Below, piece after piece: positions 1 to 8,701 of a DNA stretch of 64,000 nucleotides; within the stretch, counting starts at the first letter, position 1; each line of letters starts with the position of its first letter. A model generated the notes under the pieces. The model had not been told where the DNA came from and did no database searches. It was given only the letters and a program-made list of their open reading frames with translations. The stretch spans positions 17,160 to 81,159 of the forward strand of contig CAYYNB010000005.1 of the NCBI GenBank assembly GCA_964472565.1, read 5' to 3'. The stretch comes from DATAMF01 sp964472565 (lineage in GTDB: Bacteria; Chloroflexota; Anaerolineae; Aggregatilineales; Aggregatilineaceae). The position numbers and the translations under genes are program-made.

Positions 1-127
1 CGCTGGCGAAGTTGGGTGAAGCCATACCTACCACACCGTAGGTCTGTAACACGGCGTGGCTGGCAAGTGTCGCGATAGCGGTTGGCGCTATTTCAATTGT
101 GCCGCGTGGCGTTTCGTTTGTGGTCAT
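1..127 (-). CDS. Asp23/Gls24-family protein, N-terminal part (runs off the window)
   Basis: Reading the minus strand from an ATG at 127 gives 42 codons starting MTTNETPRGTIEIAP and continuing through ATLASHAVLQTYGVVGMA. The G-x-I-x-I-A-P start followed by a GVVGM motif is the typical N-terminus of the Asp23/Gls24 (YloU-like) family of small cytoplasmic or envelope-associated proteins. A GAGGG Shine-Dalgarno lies about 10 bases upstream. In many Gram-positive-type genomes this gene sits divergent to rpmB and next to a DAK-phosphatase gene, which would lie outside the window; the divergent rpmB seen here fits. The 3' end is missing, so length cannot be judged. Confidence 0.75.
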   Translation of the reverse strand, partial: MTTNETPRGTIEIAPTAIATLASHAVLQTYGVVGMASPNFAS

Positions 128-221
128 CCGTTCGTGCCCTCAAGATTTGCTGCTCAATTTTATCCACCATTCGGCTGAACACCAAGAATGCCGTCGTAAC
201 GGCAGCATGGCGAAACGGCCC

Positions 222-250
222 TTGCGTAACCCACTGCTCTATGGTAGCAT
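222..250 (+). promoter_or_regulatory. Possible promoter for rpmB
   Basis: TTGCGT (222-227) and TAGCAT (245-250) are separated by 17 bases, 36 bases before the rpmB start. Both boxes are imperfect, so this is only a candidate in the divergent Asp23-rpmB intergenic region. Confidence 0.3.
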
Positions 251-285
251 GACGCACGCTGATTTGAACAGAGTGAGGTACTCGC

Positions 286-462
286 ATGGCAAAGTGTGAA
301 GTTTGCGGAAAAAGTCCCCAATTCGGGCACAATGTGAGCCATTCTAACCGCCGGACCAACCGCCAATTCCGTCCCAATATTCAGCGCGTCAAGCTGATGG
401 AAAATGGCCGCCTGGTCAGCAAGTACGTGTGCGCCAAGTGCCTTCGCACGCTGAGCAAGTAA
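286..462 (+). CDS. rpmB: 50S ribosomal protein L28
   Basis: A 58-residue protein beginning MAKCEVCGKSPQFGHNVSHS and ending CAKCLRTLSK. It is ribosomal protein L28 of the large subunit, of normal length for the family. Two CxxC pairs (C4/C7 and C49/C52) mark the zinc-binding form. The Arg-rich central segment contacts rRNA. A GTGAGG Shine-Dalgarno (273-278) precedes the ATG. It is monocistronic: a hairpin terminator follows 20 bases after the stop, and rpe converges from the other strand. Confidence 0.97.
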   Translation: MAKCEVCGKSPQFGHNVSHSNRRTNRQFRPNIQRVKLMENGRLVSKYVCAKCLRTLSK

Positions 463-481
463 ATTTGGCCTAACACAAAAG

Positions 482-509
482 AGCCAGCGTCGAGCTGGCT
501 TTTGTTTTT
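482..509 (+). terminator. Rho-independent terminator between rpmB and rpe
   Basis: Stem AGCCAGC (482-488) pairs with GCTGGCT (494-500) over a 5-base loop and is followed by a T-rich tract on the plus strand. An A-rich stretch on the left gives the mirror-image tract, so it may also serve the convergent rpe, whose stop overlaps it. Confidence 0.85.
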
Positions 510-1176
510 AGATGTGCAGCGCTGCCGCCTGACGCAGCGCCTGAACCGCCGCCGGTATTCCCGCGGGTGCCCCAAAAATCGCTGTGCCCGCCACTAACAC
601 ATTGGCACCACTGACGACGACCTGCGGCGTGGTATGAATGTCAATTCCCCCATCGACCTCAATATCAATGGCACGCCCAATCTGACGAACCATCTCGCGT
701 AATTCCCGGATTTTGGGGAGCATTTCGGGAATAAAGGACTGCCCGCCAAAACCAGGGTTAACCGTCATGAGCAGCACCATATCGATAAAGGGAAGAACTT
801 CCTTGACCATCACCACCGGCGTATGTGGATTCAGCACAACCGAGGGGCGCGCGCCCACTTCTCGGATTTGCTGAACAGTGCGGTGCAGATGGGCACAGGT
901 TTCGACATGAACTGAAATAAGGCTGGCTCCGGCATCAGCAAAGGCGGGGATATGGCGTTCCGGCTCCACGATCATCAGATGGACATCGAGCGGGAGTTTG
1001 GTCGCCCGGCGCGCGGCGGCAACCACCATTGGCCCCATTGTCATGTTGGGTACAAACTGACCGTCCATCACGTCAATGTGGATATAATCGGCTCCGGCGG
1101 CCTCGGCAGCAGCAATCTGTTCACCGAGCCGGGTAAAATCTGCCGCCAGAATTGACGGGGCGATTTTTACAGTCAC
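508..1176 (-). CDS. rpe: Ribulose-phosphate 3-epimerase
   Basis: A 222-aa TIM-barrel enzyme that interconverts ribulose 5-phosphate and xylulose 5-phosphate in the pentose phosphate pathway. The N-terminus KIAPSILAADF, the HIDVMDGQFVPN motif (metal/catalytic Asp), DVHLMI, MTVNPGFGGQSF and the second catalytic Asp in EVDGGI are all present and in family order. Length is normal. The start is a GTG with an AGGAG seven bases upstream. It is followed on the same strand by nothing but the shared terminator with rpmB; ftsK lies 28 bases upstream and may be co-transcribed. Confidence 0.96.
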   Translation of the reverse strand: MTVKIAPSILAADFTRLGEQIAAAEAAGADYIHIDVMDGQFVPNMTMGPMVVAAARRATKLPLDVHLMIVEPERHIPAFADAGASLISVHVETCAHLHRTVQQIREVGARPSVVLNPHTPVVMVKEVLPFIDMVLLMTVNPGFGGQSFIPEMLPKIRELREMVRQIGRAIDIEVDGGIDIHTTPQVVVSGANVLVAGTAIFGAPAGIPAAVQALRQAAALHI

Positions 1177-1204
1177 AACAAGCTCCTTGTCAGCGGATCG
1201 GCTG

Positions 1205-3904
1205 TCACCGATTCTTCATCCGTTTTTCGACCAGTTTCTTAAAGGGATCGTGCCCCGGTTTGATCAATACTTCACGCGAACGCCCGCCCGCTTTGGAAGC
1301 GCCAATGATGCCGAGTTCCTGCATCAGGTCCATGATGCGCGCGGCGCGGGGATAACCAAGCCCCAAACGGCGTTGAATGAGCGAGGCCGAGGCTTCGCCT
1401 TCGGCAATCACCAACGCAATCGCATCTTCGAGCATGGGGTCGGTTTCGGCCAGGACTTCACGCCGGGTCAGACCGCGTTCCCAGGGGGCGACACCGGGTT
1501 CTTCCATCAGGTCGGCGGCGATCTCTTGAGCATGCCAATTGCGCCAGTAGTTCACAACGGCATTAACTTCTTCATCGGAGATGTAGCAGCCCTGGATACG
1601 CTGTGGGCCAGCGGCATCAGGCGCAAGAAACAGCATGTCGCCACGCCCCATCAACGAGTCGGCTCCGGTGGCGTCGAGAATGACGCGGGAATCGACACTG
1701 GACGCCACCGCGAACGAAATACGAGCCGGGAAATTCGCTTTGATCAAGCCTGTGATCACGTCTACGCTGGGTCGCTGGGTCGCCACCATCAGATGGATAC
1801 CGACAGCGCGGGCCATCTGCGCCAGCCGGGTCAGGGCGCGCTCGGTTTCGTCAGGACGCTGCATCATCAAGTCCCCGATTTCGTCAATAATCACGACGAT
1901 GTAGGGAAGCTGTTCGTCTTTGCGGCGACGACCCAACGCCTTGTTATAGGTTTCGAGATTACGGGCGGCTTCTTTTTCGAGCAGTTTATAGCGCAAATCC
2001 ATTTCGCGCGTACACCAGCGCAACACGCCAATAATGCGGTCTAATTCGGTTTCTACGGGACCGAGCAGGTGTGGCAGCCCATTAAAACGAGGCAGTTCGA
2101 CCATCTTGGGGTCGAGCAGGACCAGCTTTACACGATCCGGCGGGTTGTTCATGATCAAGGCGGTGGTCATGGCGGCCAGCATAATCGACTTGCCTGATCC
2201 GGTGGTGCCCGCGATCAAAAGATGGGGCATCGTTTGCAGATCCGTAATGAAGGGTTCGCCTGATACGTCACGACCTAATGGCAGCGCTAAGGGACGCTTG
2301 CGGTTTTCGTAAAAAGCGGCTGATTCGAGGACCGGGCGCAGGGCTACCGTGCTGGGTTGGCGGTTGGGTACTTCGACGCCCACATAGGAGTGACCGGGCA
2401 CCGGGGCCTGAATACGCAAGCGTTTGGCGGAGAGCGCCAGCGCTAAGTCGCCATTCAAGCTGGCGATCTGGCCGACACGCACCCGGTTCAAGACCGTTTC
2501 GCCCGCTTCGTTGACCGATTCGGTGTAGGGCGAGACCGCGTACTGGGTTACTGTTGGGCCGATTTTAACGTCAATGACTTCGGTTTCGAGATCGAATTCC
2601 AGCAGCGTATTTTTGATGATACGCGCGTTGGTGTTGATCTCATCTTCAGTGGGCTTATTCAGTTCCAGATCGCTCAAGAGTTCCAGCGGGGGCAGATTTT
2701 CCTCGCGCTTGGCGATTTTTTTGACTTCGCGGAAATCATTCACCGTGAAGTAGCGGTCCCCATCGGTTTTGTCGCCCGTATAATGAACACGAGCGCGCGG
2801 CGTGGCTGGAACAGCGCGGGAGTCGGGCAGGAGATCGCGGGGGACAATGGACTGGCGTTCGCCGGGATCACCTGGAGCAACCAGACTTCGGCCATTGGTC
2901 GCGCCAAGCGTGCGGCGGGCTTCATCCACAATTTCTTTTTTCTTCGCCGCACTGAGCGGCTTATGGTGGGACTGCTTAAGTTCGGTGGCACGCTTGCGCT
3001 GGACCTCGGTTTGGGTTTCGGCCTTTTTTTCCTCGACGGGCAGCGGTGTATGCGGGTGCGGGCGGCGCGTAATGGGATGATCGCCGTTGGTTTCCTCCAG
3101 CGGCGGAGCTGCGGCGAGCGGGGTAGCCATCGGCGCTGTGGCGGGTTTGCTAGTCAGCGCAGGTGGCGGCGCATCCAGCCGGTTGACTACTTTTTCCAGT
3201 TGGGACGTCAGCCACGCTAAAAAGACGGAAATATGGTAACGGCGCAGACCTGTCAGGAGCACGATGGAACCGGTAAGCAGCGCCGCGAACAACAGCAGGG
3301 ATAATGTTGAGCCGATGATGGCGGTAGACTGGCTTAATGTCCAGCCCAGATAGCCGCCACCCTTGCCCTCCTGGGCCAGCAAACGCGGCGCGGGGTCATT
3401 GGCGGATAAGTGCAGGAGCGCTGTAATTGATCCAAAGGCGACTTCGATGCCAATCATTTGAGACCAGTTCAGGCGCAGTGTTATGCCAAATTTGGGCAGC
3501 AGCAGCCAGATGCCTGCCGCCAGAATTGCCAAAGACACCAAAAACGCACCATAGCCAAAAAACTGGCGAAGCATATCCGAAATGGTGACTGAGATATGCG
3601 CTTCGGAGGTGGTGTTAAAAAGAGCAGTCAGGGTTACGATTCCCAAAACCAGCAACAGCAGCGCGCCCATTTCATCGGCCCAGGGGGGCATCTTCTGGCG
3701 CATATCAGACCAAAACTGCGGATCCTGAACCGTAGCATTCCACGTTTGGAGACGCGCATGTATCCGTTCCGCCGTGGTTGGTTTTTTGATAATTTCGGGG
3801 CGAGCGGTGCGGGCGCGAGGCTTGGGCGGCGTAGCTGCCGGGCGCGCTCCCGTAGCAGGGGTTGTTGTACGAGACTGCGACGTACTTTTTCGCTTCGAAT
3901 CCAT
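1205..3904 (-). CDS. ftsK: FtsK/SpoIIIE-type DNA translocase
   Basis: An 899-aa septal DNA pump that moves chromosome DNA through the closing division septum. A basic N-terminal tail is followed by four predicted membrane segments (about residues 75-240), a Pro/charged linker, the alpha/beta RecA-like motor with Walker A GTTGSGKS (about 562-569), LLDPKMVELPRFNGLPHL, Walker B-type VVIIDEIGDLMM and ATQRPSVDVITG, and a C-terminal winged-helix gamma domain (about 835-899, RRLGLGYPRAARIMD). All parts of a full translocase are present. An AAGGGTGG site precedes the ATG. It is divergent from the response regulator at 4066. Confidence 0.95.
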   Translation of the reverse strand: MDSKRKSTSQSRTTTPATGARPAATPPKPRARTARPEIIKKPTTAERIHARLQTWNATVQDPQFWSDMRQKMPPWADEMGALLLLVLGIVTLTALFNTTSEAHISVTISDMLRQFFGYGAFLVSLAILAAGIWLLLPKFGITLRLNWSQMIGIEVAFGSITALLHLSANDPAPRLLAQEGKGGGYLGWTLSQSTAIIGSTLSLLLFAALLTGSIVLLTGLRRYHISVFLAWLTSQLEKVVNRLDAPPPALTSKPATAPMATPLAAAPPLEETNGDHPITRRPHPHTPLPVEEKKAETQTEVQRKRATELKQSHHKPLSAAKKKEIVDEARRTLGATNGRSLVAPGDPGERQSIVPRDLLPDSRAVPATPRARVHYTGDKTDGDRYFTVNDFREVKKIAKREENLPPLELLSDLELNKPTEDEINTNARIIKNTLLEFDLETEVIDVKIGPTVTQYAVSPYTESVNEAGETVLNRVRVGQIASLNGDLALALSAKRLRIQAPVPGHSYVGVEVPNRQPSTVALRPVLESAAFYENRKRPLALPLGRDVSGEPFITDLQTMPHLLIAGTTGSGKSIMLAAMTTALIMNNPPDRVKLVLLDPKMVELPRFNGLPHLLGPVETELDRIIGVLRWCTREMDLRYKLLEKEAARNLETYNKALGRRRKDEQLPYIVVIIDEIGDLMMQRPDETERALTRLAQMARAVGIHLMVATQRPSVDVITGLIKANFPARISFAVASSVDSRVILDATGADSLMGRGDMLFLAPDAAGPQRIQGCYISDEEVNAVVNYWRNWHAQEIAADLMEEPGVAPWERGLTRREVLAETDPMLEDAIALVIAEGEASASLIQRRLGLGYPRAARIMDLMQELGIIGASKAGGRSREVLIKPGHDPFKKLVEKRMKNR

Positions 3905-4022
3905 TCAGCCACCCTTCATGACGAAAAACTTTGCCGATCATAACATAATCGGAAATGATCGGGAAGAGAGAGGGTTGCCATAATAGCACGTTTGTTCTTA
4001 TTTTTCCACCGGAATAATGCGT

Positions 4023-4028
4023 TATAAT
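4023..4028 (+). promoter_or_regulatory. -10 box (TATAAT) of the response-regulator/TPR operon
   Basis: A perfect TATAAT lies 38 bases before the ATG at 4066; no good -35 is seen at 17 bases (AT-rich only). Because an upstream in-frame ATG at 4027 falls inside this box, the downstream ATG is the likelier start. Confidence 0.5.
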
Positions 4029-4065
4029 GGCGCAAGATGGCCCCGGCAACCCGAAAGAGAAAGTT

Positions 4066-4479
4066 ATGTCTACCTCAAACTCTGAAACAGAGTATCGTCA
4101 TAAGGTACTGGTCATTGAGGATACGATTGAAATCGCGGAAATTGTTTGTGCGACCTTGCAGCGGATGAATTTGCAAGTGTCTCATGCCACGCATGGCGAT
4201 AAGGGGATTGAACTTTATCAAACGGAACAACCCGATCTCGTGCTGCTTGATATTGGACTGCCTGATACCACAGGGTGGAAGGTGCTGGAGACGATTCGCC
4301 ACCAGATGCAAGAGGACGGAAAACGCACCCTGGTGATCGTCATTACGGCGTATGGGGATCCGGCTAATCGATTGATGGGCAAGTTACAGGGAATATTTGA
4401 TTACCTGATCAAACCGCTGATCCCTTCGCAGATTGAAAAAATCGTTGCTAAGGCCTTAGACCTACCCGCAAACAAATGA
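4066..4479 (+). CDS. Single-domain response regulator (CheY-like receiver)
   Basis: 137 aa, essentially only a receiver domain. The acidic pair is in VIEDT, the phospho-acceptor Asp in LVLLDIGLPD, the conserved Thr in VITAYG and the Lys in LIKPL. There is no DNA-binding output domain, so it must act through protein contacts. The start at 4066 is chosen because an in-frame ATG at 4027 lies within a perfect -10 box. It overlaps the following TPR gene by four bases (ATGA), indicating translational coupling. No cognate kinase is adjacent. Confidence 0.88.
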   Translation: MSTSNSETEYRHKVLVIEDTIEIAEIVCATLQRMNLQVSHATHGDKGIELYQTEQPDLVLLDIGLPDTTGWKVLETIRHQMQEDGKRTLVIVITAYGDPANRLMGKLQGIFDYLIKPLIPSQIEKIVAKALDLPANK

Positions 4480-5897
4480 TCCAGCGTTGGGTTGGGACTT
4501 CGACTCGTTTTGTGGTGTTGGCGGTGTGTTTTGCACTGCTGCGCCCTACTCCGGCTGGGCAACAGGTCCAGAGGTGGCTGAAGGATGCTGACCGGCTGGC
4601 CCAAGCGGGGAAGTATGACGAGGCCATCGCGCTTTATGACCGGATTCTGGTTCAAACAGAGCCGCGCGCCAGCTTGTATGAAAAATTGGTGCAGTGGAGT
4701 CTGGACGCGAGACAGTACGCCGAAGCGCGTATCTATCTGTATGCCCTGGTCAATCTGGATGGGTGGGATACGATGCGGCGGACGCAGTTGGAGTATATCT
4801 TAGAACGAAGCGGCGACACCGCCCAGGCGACTGCGCTGCTGTATGCCTCGTTGGAACACGAAACTAACCCACGCGCTTTACAAGCCCTGGCCCAACAACA
4901 AATCGATATGGCCGCGTGGTATACGGCACAACAAACCCTCGAACGGTGGTTAGCGGCGGAACCCGGTAATGCAGAAGCGTCATACCAACTCGGCCTTTTG
5001 CTGGCACCGCTGGATCAAACGGCGGCGGCCACCTATCTTGCTCAAGCGATGGAAGATCAGACCTGGGTGATGCAAGCGCAAGCAGTTCGGCAAGCCCTGG
5101 CGGTATATGAAACCGAAGCGCTGACGGATGCGCATACGTATCTCGGCACCACACTGGTACGGCTGGGCGAATGGGTGTTTGCGCAGCACGCCTTCCAACT
5201 GGCACTGGCGGCAAACTCGGTTAATTCGGTGGCGATGGCTTACCTGGGGTTTGTACTGGATCAACGCGGCGGAAATGGGTTGGATGATATTGAGGCGGCG
5301 CTGGCAATGGACCCCAGCAACCCGATGCTGTACTACTTTTTGGGGCTGCATTGGCGGCTGCACCAGAATCATAAGGCCGCGTATGATGCATTTGAACAGG
5401 CGTATTTCTTTGCGCCGGATAACCCGGCCCTGGCGGCAGAAATCGGCGTGTCGCTTCAGGCATTGGAAGACCTAGCAGCGGCAGAAGAGTGGTTGCGAGT
5501 GGCGGTTGATCTGGACCCTGCGAATCCGGCGTGGCGGCGGCTGCTGGCCGCATTTTACGCGGATACGGGGTTTTTGATCAAAGAAGTAGGGATGACTTTT
5601 ATTGAGGAATCCAGCCAACTGATGCCAGATGATGCAGATTTGCTGGCCAGCCTGGGGTGGGGATATTACCAGACTGAGAATTATGAACCCGCTTTTGAGG
5701 CCCTCAACCGCGCGGTTTCGATTGATTCGTCTAACCCGCGCATTCGCTATTATTTTGGCATGATGCTTGAACAGCGCGGAGATTCGGCATCGGCGGCAGA
5801 CTCCTACTGGTATGTCGTGAATCAAGCGGGCACAGATGAAGGATTTGGACTGCTTGCGACACGGGCACTGCAACGCCTGGGATATACCATCGGGTAA
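4476..5897 (+). CDS. Exported TPR-repeat protein
   Basis: 473 aa with an N-terminal hydrophobic segment (about residues 10-28, a signal peptide or anchor) followed by tetratricopeptide repeats along nearly the whole length, for example ADRLAQAGKYDEAIALYDRIL, YQLGLLLAPLDQTAAATYLA and ASLGWGYYQTENYEPAFEAL. TPR arrays bind other proteins; no catalytic motif is seen. Its start codon overlaps the stop of the response regulator, so the two are probably made together. The partner is unknown. Confidence 0.8.
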   Translation: MIQRWVGTSTRFVVLAVCFALLRPTPAGQQVQRWLKDADRLAQAGKYDEAIALYDRILVQTEPRASLYEKLVQWSLDARQYAEARIYLYALVNLDGWDTMRRTQLEYILERSGDTAQATALLYASLEHETNPRALQALAQQQIDMAAWYTAQQTLERWLAAEPGNAEASYQLGLLLAPLDQTAAATYLAQAMEDQTWVMQAQAVRQALAVYETEALTDAHTYLGTTLVRLGEWVFAQHAFQLALAANSVNSVAMAYLGFVLDQRGGNGLDDIEAALAMDPSNPMLYYFLGLHWRLHQNHKAAYDAFEQAYFFAPDNPALAAEIGVSLQALEDLAAAEEWLRVAVDLDPANPAWRRLLAAFYADTGFLIKEVGMTFIEESSQLMPDDADLLASLGWGYYQTENYEPAFEALNRAVSIDSSNPRIRYYFGMMLEQRGDSASAADSYWYVVNQAGTDEGFGLLATRALQRLGYTIG

Positions 5898-5963
5898 GCG
5901 TTGCCATTGCGCCCATGCCAAGCTGCTGCGGAGCATGTTACAATCCAGCCTGAGGAGCTACCT

Positions 5964-6611
5964 GTGAAGCTGACGAGCGTAGGAACCATCTTTTTGTTGT
6001 TGTTTCAGACATCAGGACCATCAGGACAAGGATCTGAATACCAGGGCAATATTCTGTTTCAGGATGACTTTTCAACCTACAGCCGACGATGGCGGGTCGA
6101 GGAAACGGCTAAAACCCTGGTTGAATATCGAGATGAGGCGCTGAGTCTCAGCGTTTTTGCGCCGGGCGTGAGCGTATGGTCGGTCCCCGATTTTGAGATG
6201 GATACGACAACCTACGAGATTGAAGTCACGGCTGATTTTCGCAATGGAAACGACGATTCCTCGTTTGGGTTGGTGTTGAATTATGCGGATGATGACCAGT
6301 TCTATATATTTGCGCTCACACCGAATGGAACGTGGCGGTTTGAGCAGCGTGATGGAGCGGAATGGATTGATCTTACGCCGCTGGATACCGAACCAATTGA
6401 GATGGCAGCTTTTCCAGTGTCTCTGCATGCGACGGTTATTGATTACCGTTATACATTCTGGGTCGATGAACAATATGCCGGGGAAATACAGCTTCAGGAC
6501 AGCCCTAAAAGCAATCAATTTGGCGTCATTACATTGACCCAAAAGGGTTATAGTGATGTGACCTTTGACGATATGCTGGTCACGACGATTAAAGACATTA
6601 CAGAGGATTAA
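5964..6611 (+). CDS. Exported concanavalin/LamG-like domain protein
   Basis: The likely start is a GTG at 5964, with GAGGAG at 5952-5957; a longer in-frame reading from 5901 lacks such a site and would bury the signal sequence. The 215-aa protein has a short hydrophobic leader (LTSVGTIFLLLFQTSG) and a beta-sandwich domain with LFQDDFSTYSRRWRVEE, DDSSFGLVLNYADDDQFYIFAL and a terminal VTFDDMLV strand, as in laminin-G/3-keto-glycoside-hydrolase-like folds. It probably binds carbohydrate or another extracellular ligand. The same fold occurs twice in the next gene, six bases downstream. Confidence 0.7.
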   Translation: MKLTSVGTIFLLLFQTSGPSGQGSEYQGNILFQDDFSTYSRRWRVEETAKTLVEYRDEALSLSVFAPGVSVWSVPDFEMDTTTYEIEVTADFRNGNDDSSFGLVLNYADDDQFYIFALTPNGTWRFEQRDGAEWIDLTPLDTEPIEMAAFPVSLHATVIDYRYTFWVDEQYAGEIQLQDSPKSNQFGVITLTQKGYSDVTFDDMLVTTIKDITED

Positions 6612-6616
6612 GTGGT

Positions 6617-8680
6617 ATGACAGAAGCGATCCAACCCTTTCACCGGGTTTCGGAACAGGAAGATACCCAATGGCTTTTACGGGTGATGCGGGTGCATTTT
6701 GCGTTGGTCGGGATAATTCTGCTGGTGGGGGCAATCGTCCTGGCGGCCTATCTCTATATGCTTGAGTTTAAGCGCGTCGAAATGGATTGGGCTAGTTTGC
6801 GGGTCGAACAGGCCGGAAAAATCTACCAGCAGGAGACGCAACTGCAACTGCTCGCGGTGGTGCTGTTGGGGATGATGAGTCTGGTTCTGCTGCAAGCGGT
6901 GCGACGGTTGGGACGGCATGCGACGGGCAGTTTAGCTACTATCTGGTTGTCTGTTTTGATTTTGTTCGCAGGCATTCCGGCGGGGTTGATCGTTTGGAAT
7001 TTGCAGATCAGCAGTTTTATTCCTACGGCGCTTTTTCAGGTTATGGGTGGACTGCTCATCGGGCAGGCGCTTTTGACACTCTGGTACGTGATCGGACTGC
7101 TGGTCACACATCCCGTACTGAAGGTCACTGAGGCAGTTGATCGCCCGCTGCGCAAAATGCGCACACTGGGACTGGTGCTATGGCTGGTGGTGGTGCTGGC
7201 GCTGGGCGCGGCGTTGGGTGTGCTGACCGACTGGCTGTATGAAATCCCCGTGTCCCAACCGGAACCCGGCAAACTGCTCTATGCCACTTCGTTTGATGAT
7301 CTGAACGACGAATGGGATATTTATCCAGGGCGCGACTCGGCCAGTATCGAGTTGCTACCTGACGCATCAGGTTCAGTCGAGGGAAGCGCCCTGGTGGTGA
7401 AATATGGATCGCCGTATACCAATTCGGCGGTGTTTTCGTCGCTGGACCGAAAATTTAATGATATGGACCTGCGCGTCACTGCTCAACCGCTGTCCGGCCC
7501 GACGGATAACCAGTATGGGGTGGTGTTCCGATACCGGGATAATGAGAATTATTACGGTTTTTTCCTCAGCAGCGATGGACGCTACACCCTGGCAAAAGCG
7601 AAAGATGGTGAATTGACTTTTATCAGCGAATGGGGCCTGTCGGATGTGATACATCAGGGATACACCGCGAATGAAATCCGTGTGATTGCGCAGGGGGATG
7701 AGTTCCGGTTCTTTGTCAACGGCCAACCGATTCCGCTCTGTTTGCATGGGGCGAACACCTTCAGCATGTGGAACGGCTATGCGGGTGCAAATTACTGCTA
7801 TACCGATGCGTTGAGCTATGTCTTTCGGGACGACGATTTTACACAGGGGCGCGTCGGACTGGCAACGGGAACCAGCGGGGATGTGAGCGACGATGTGCGG
7901 GTGGCGTTTGATGATTTGATCCTGGTAGGGCCGGATGCGGAACTGCTCCGCAGAACGATGCCGGGAGAATTTTTGTATACCACGTCGTTCGATGTGTCTG
8001 ATAAGTTTGATACCGGTGTCATGGGACAGTGGGAGACATTCGAGGGGACAGATTCGGCGCAGATAGTGGCAAGCCGCGAACTGAATCTTACCCGGCTGAC
8101 TGAACAGGTGTTGACAGCAACCGAACGGGTGCTGCTGGTAACGTATGGTTCGGCACAGGCACACGGGATGGTCTGGTCGAATTTGAACCGAGAATTTGAC
8201 GATATGGATTTGCGCGTAACCACATGGAATGTAGCCAGCCCACAGGATAACCAGTATGGGGTGGTGTTCCGGCAGCAGGATGACCAGAATTACTACGGAT
8301 TATTCATCAGCAGTGATGGTCGTTATAAGCTGGAAAAAGTGAAAGATGGTCAGATCGAAACGATCAGTCCATGGGGAATTTCGGATGTGATTCAACCCGG
8401 GATGGCACCGAATCAAATTCGGATCGTGGCATCGGGCGACCAATTCCAGTTTTTTGTGAATGATCAGCCGCTGGCGTTGTGTCTGAAGGGCACAAATGAG
8501 ATCAGCATGTGGGCACCGGAACTTGAAGGCCAAAGCTGCCAGACAGCCAATGTCACGACGGTTTATCAAGATGCGGATTTTGGAGAGGGACAGATTGGAT
8601 TAGCGGCGGGACACAGCGTGGATACCAGCAGCCCCGTGGTGATCGCGTTTGACGATCTGCTCATTGCACGGCCTGAGTGA
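6617..8680 (+). CDS. Membrane protein with two tandem concanavalin-like domains
   Basis: 687 aa. The N-terminal part has about five hydrophobic segments (residues about 25-50, 75-95, 105-130, 135-165 and 185-210). Two copies of a roughly 220-residue beta-sandwich follow: the first opens with GKLLYATSFDDLNDEWDIY, the second with GEFLYTTSFDVSDKF. Both share DNQYGVVFR, NYYGFF/LFISSDGRY, IRVIAQGD/IRIVASGD and a VAFDDL ending. The pattern indicates an internal duplication. It forms an apparent operon with the preceding single-domain protein. Function is unknown; ligand binding at the cell surface is a guess from the fold. Confidence 0.75.
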   Translation: MTEAIQPFHRVSEQEDTQWLLRVMRVHFALVGIILLVGAIVLAAYLYMLEFKRVEMDWASLRVEQAGKIYQQETQLQLLAVVLLGMMSLVLLQAVRRLGRHATGSLATIWLSVLILFAGIPAGLIVWNLQISSFIPTALFQVMGGLLIGQALLTLWYVIGLLVTHPVLKVTEAVDRPLRKMRTLGLVLWLVVVLALGAALGVLTDWLYEIPVSQPEPGKLLYATSFDDLNDEWDIYPGRDSASIELLPDASGSVEGSALVVKYGSPYTNSAVFSSLDRKFNDMDLRVTAQPLSGPTDNQYGVVFRYRDNENYYGFFLSSDGRYTLAKAKDGELTFISEWGLSDVIHQGYTANEIRVIAQGDEFRFFVNGQPIPLCLHGANTFSMWNGYAGANYCYTDALSYVFRDDDFTQGRVGLATGTSGDVSDDVRVAFDDLILVGPDAELLRRTMPGEFLYTTSFDVSDKFDTGVMGQWETFEGTDSAQIVASRELNLTRLTEQVLTATERVLLVTYGSAQAHGMVWSNLNREFDDMDLRVTTWNVASPQDNQYGVVFRQQDDQNYYGLFISSDGRYKLEKVKDGQIETISPWGISDVIQPGMAPNQIRIVASGDQFQFFVNDQPLALCLKGTNEISMWAPELEGQSCQTANVTTVYQDADFGEGQIGLAAGHSVDTSSPVVIAFDDLLIARPE

Positions 8681-8701
8681 GTTGTATTGGTTGGAAGTGA
8701 A

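Noticed and set aside
93..377. 94-aa minus-strand frame across rpmB
   Set aside because: It is the shadow of rpmB and its leader; rpmB and the Asp23-type start explain the region.
1187..2044. 285-aa plus-strand frame inside ftsK
   Set aside because: Antisense shadow of a strongly conserved translocase gene; no ribosome site or family match.
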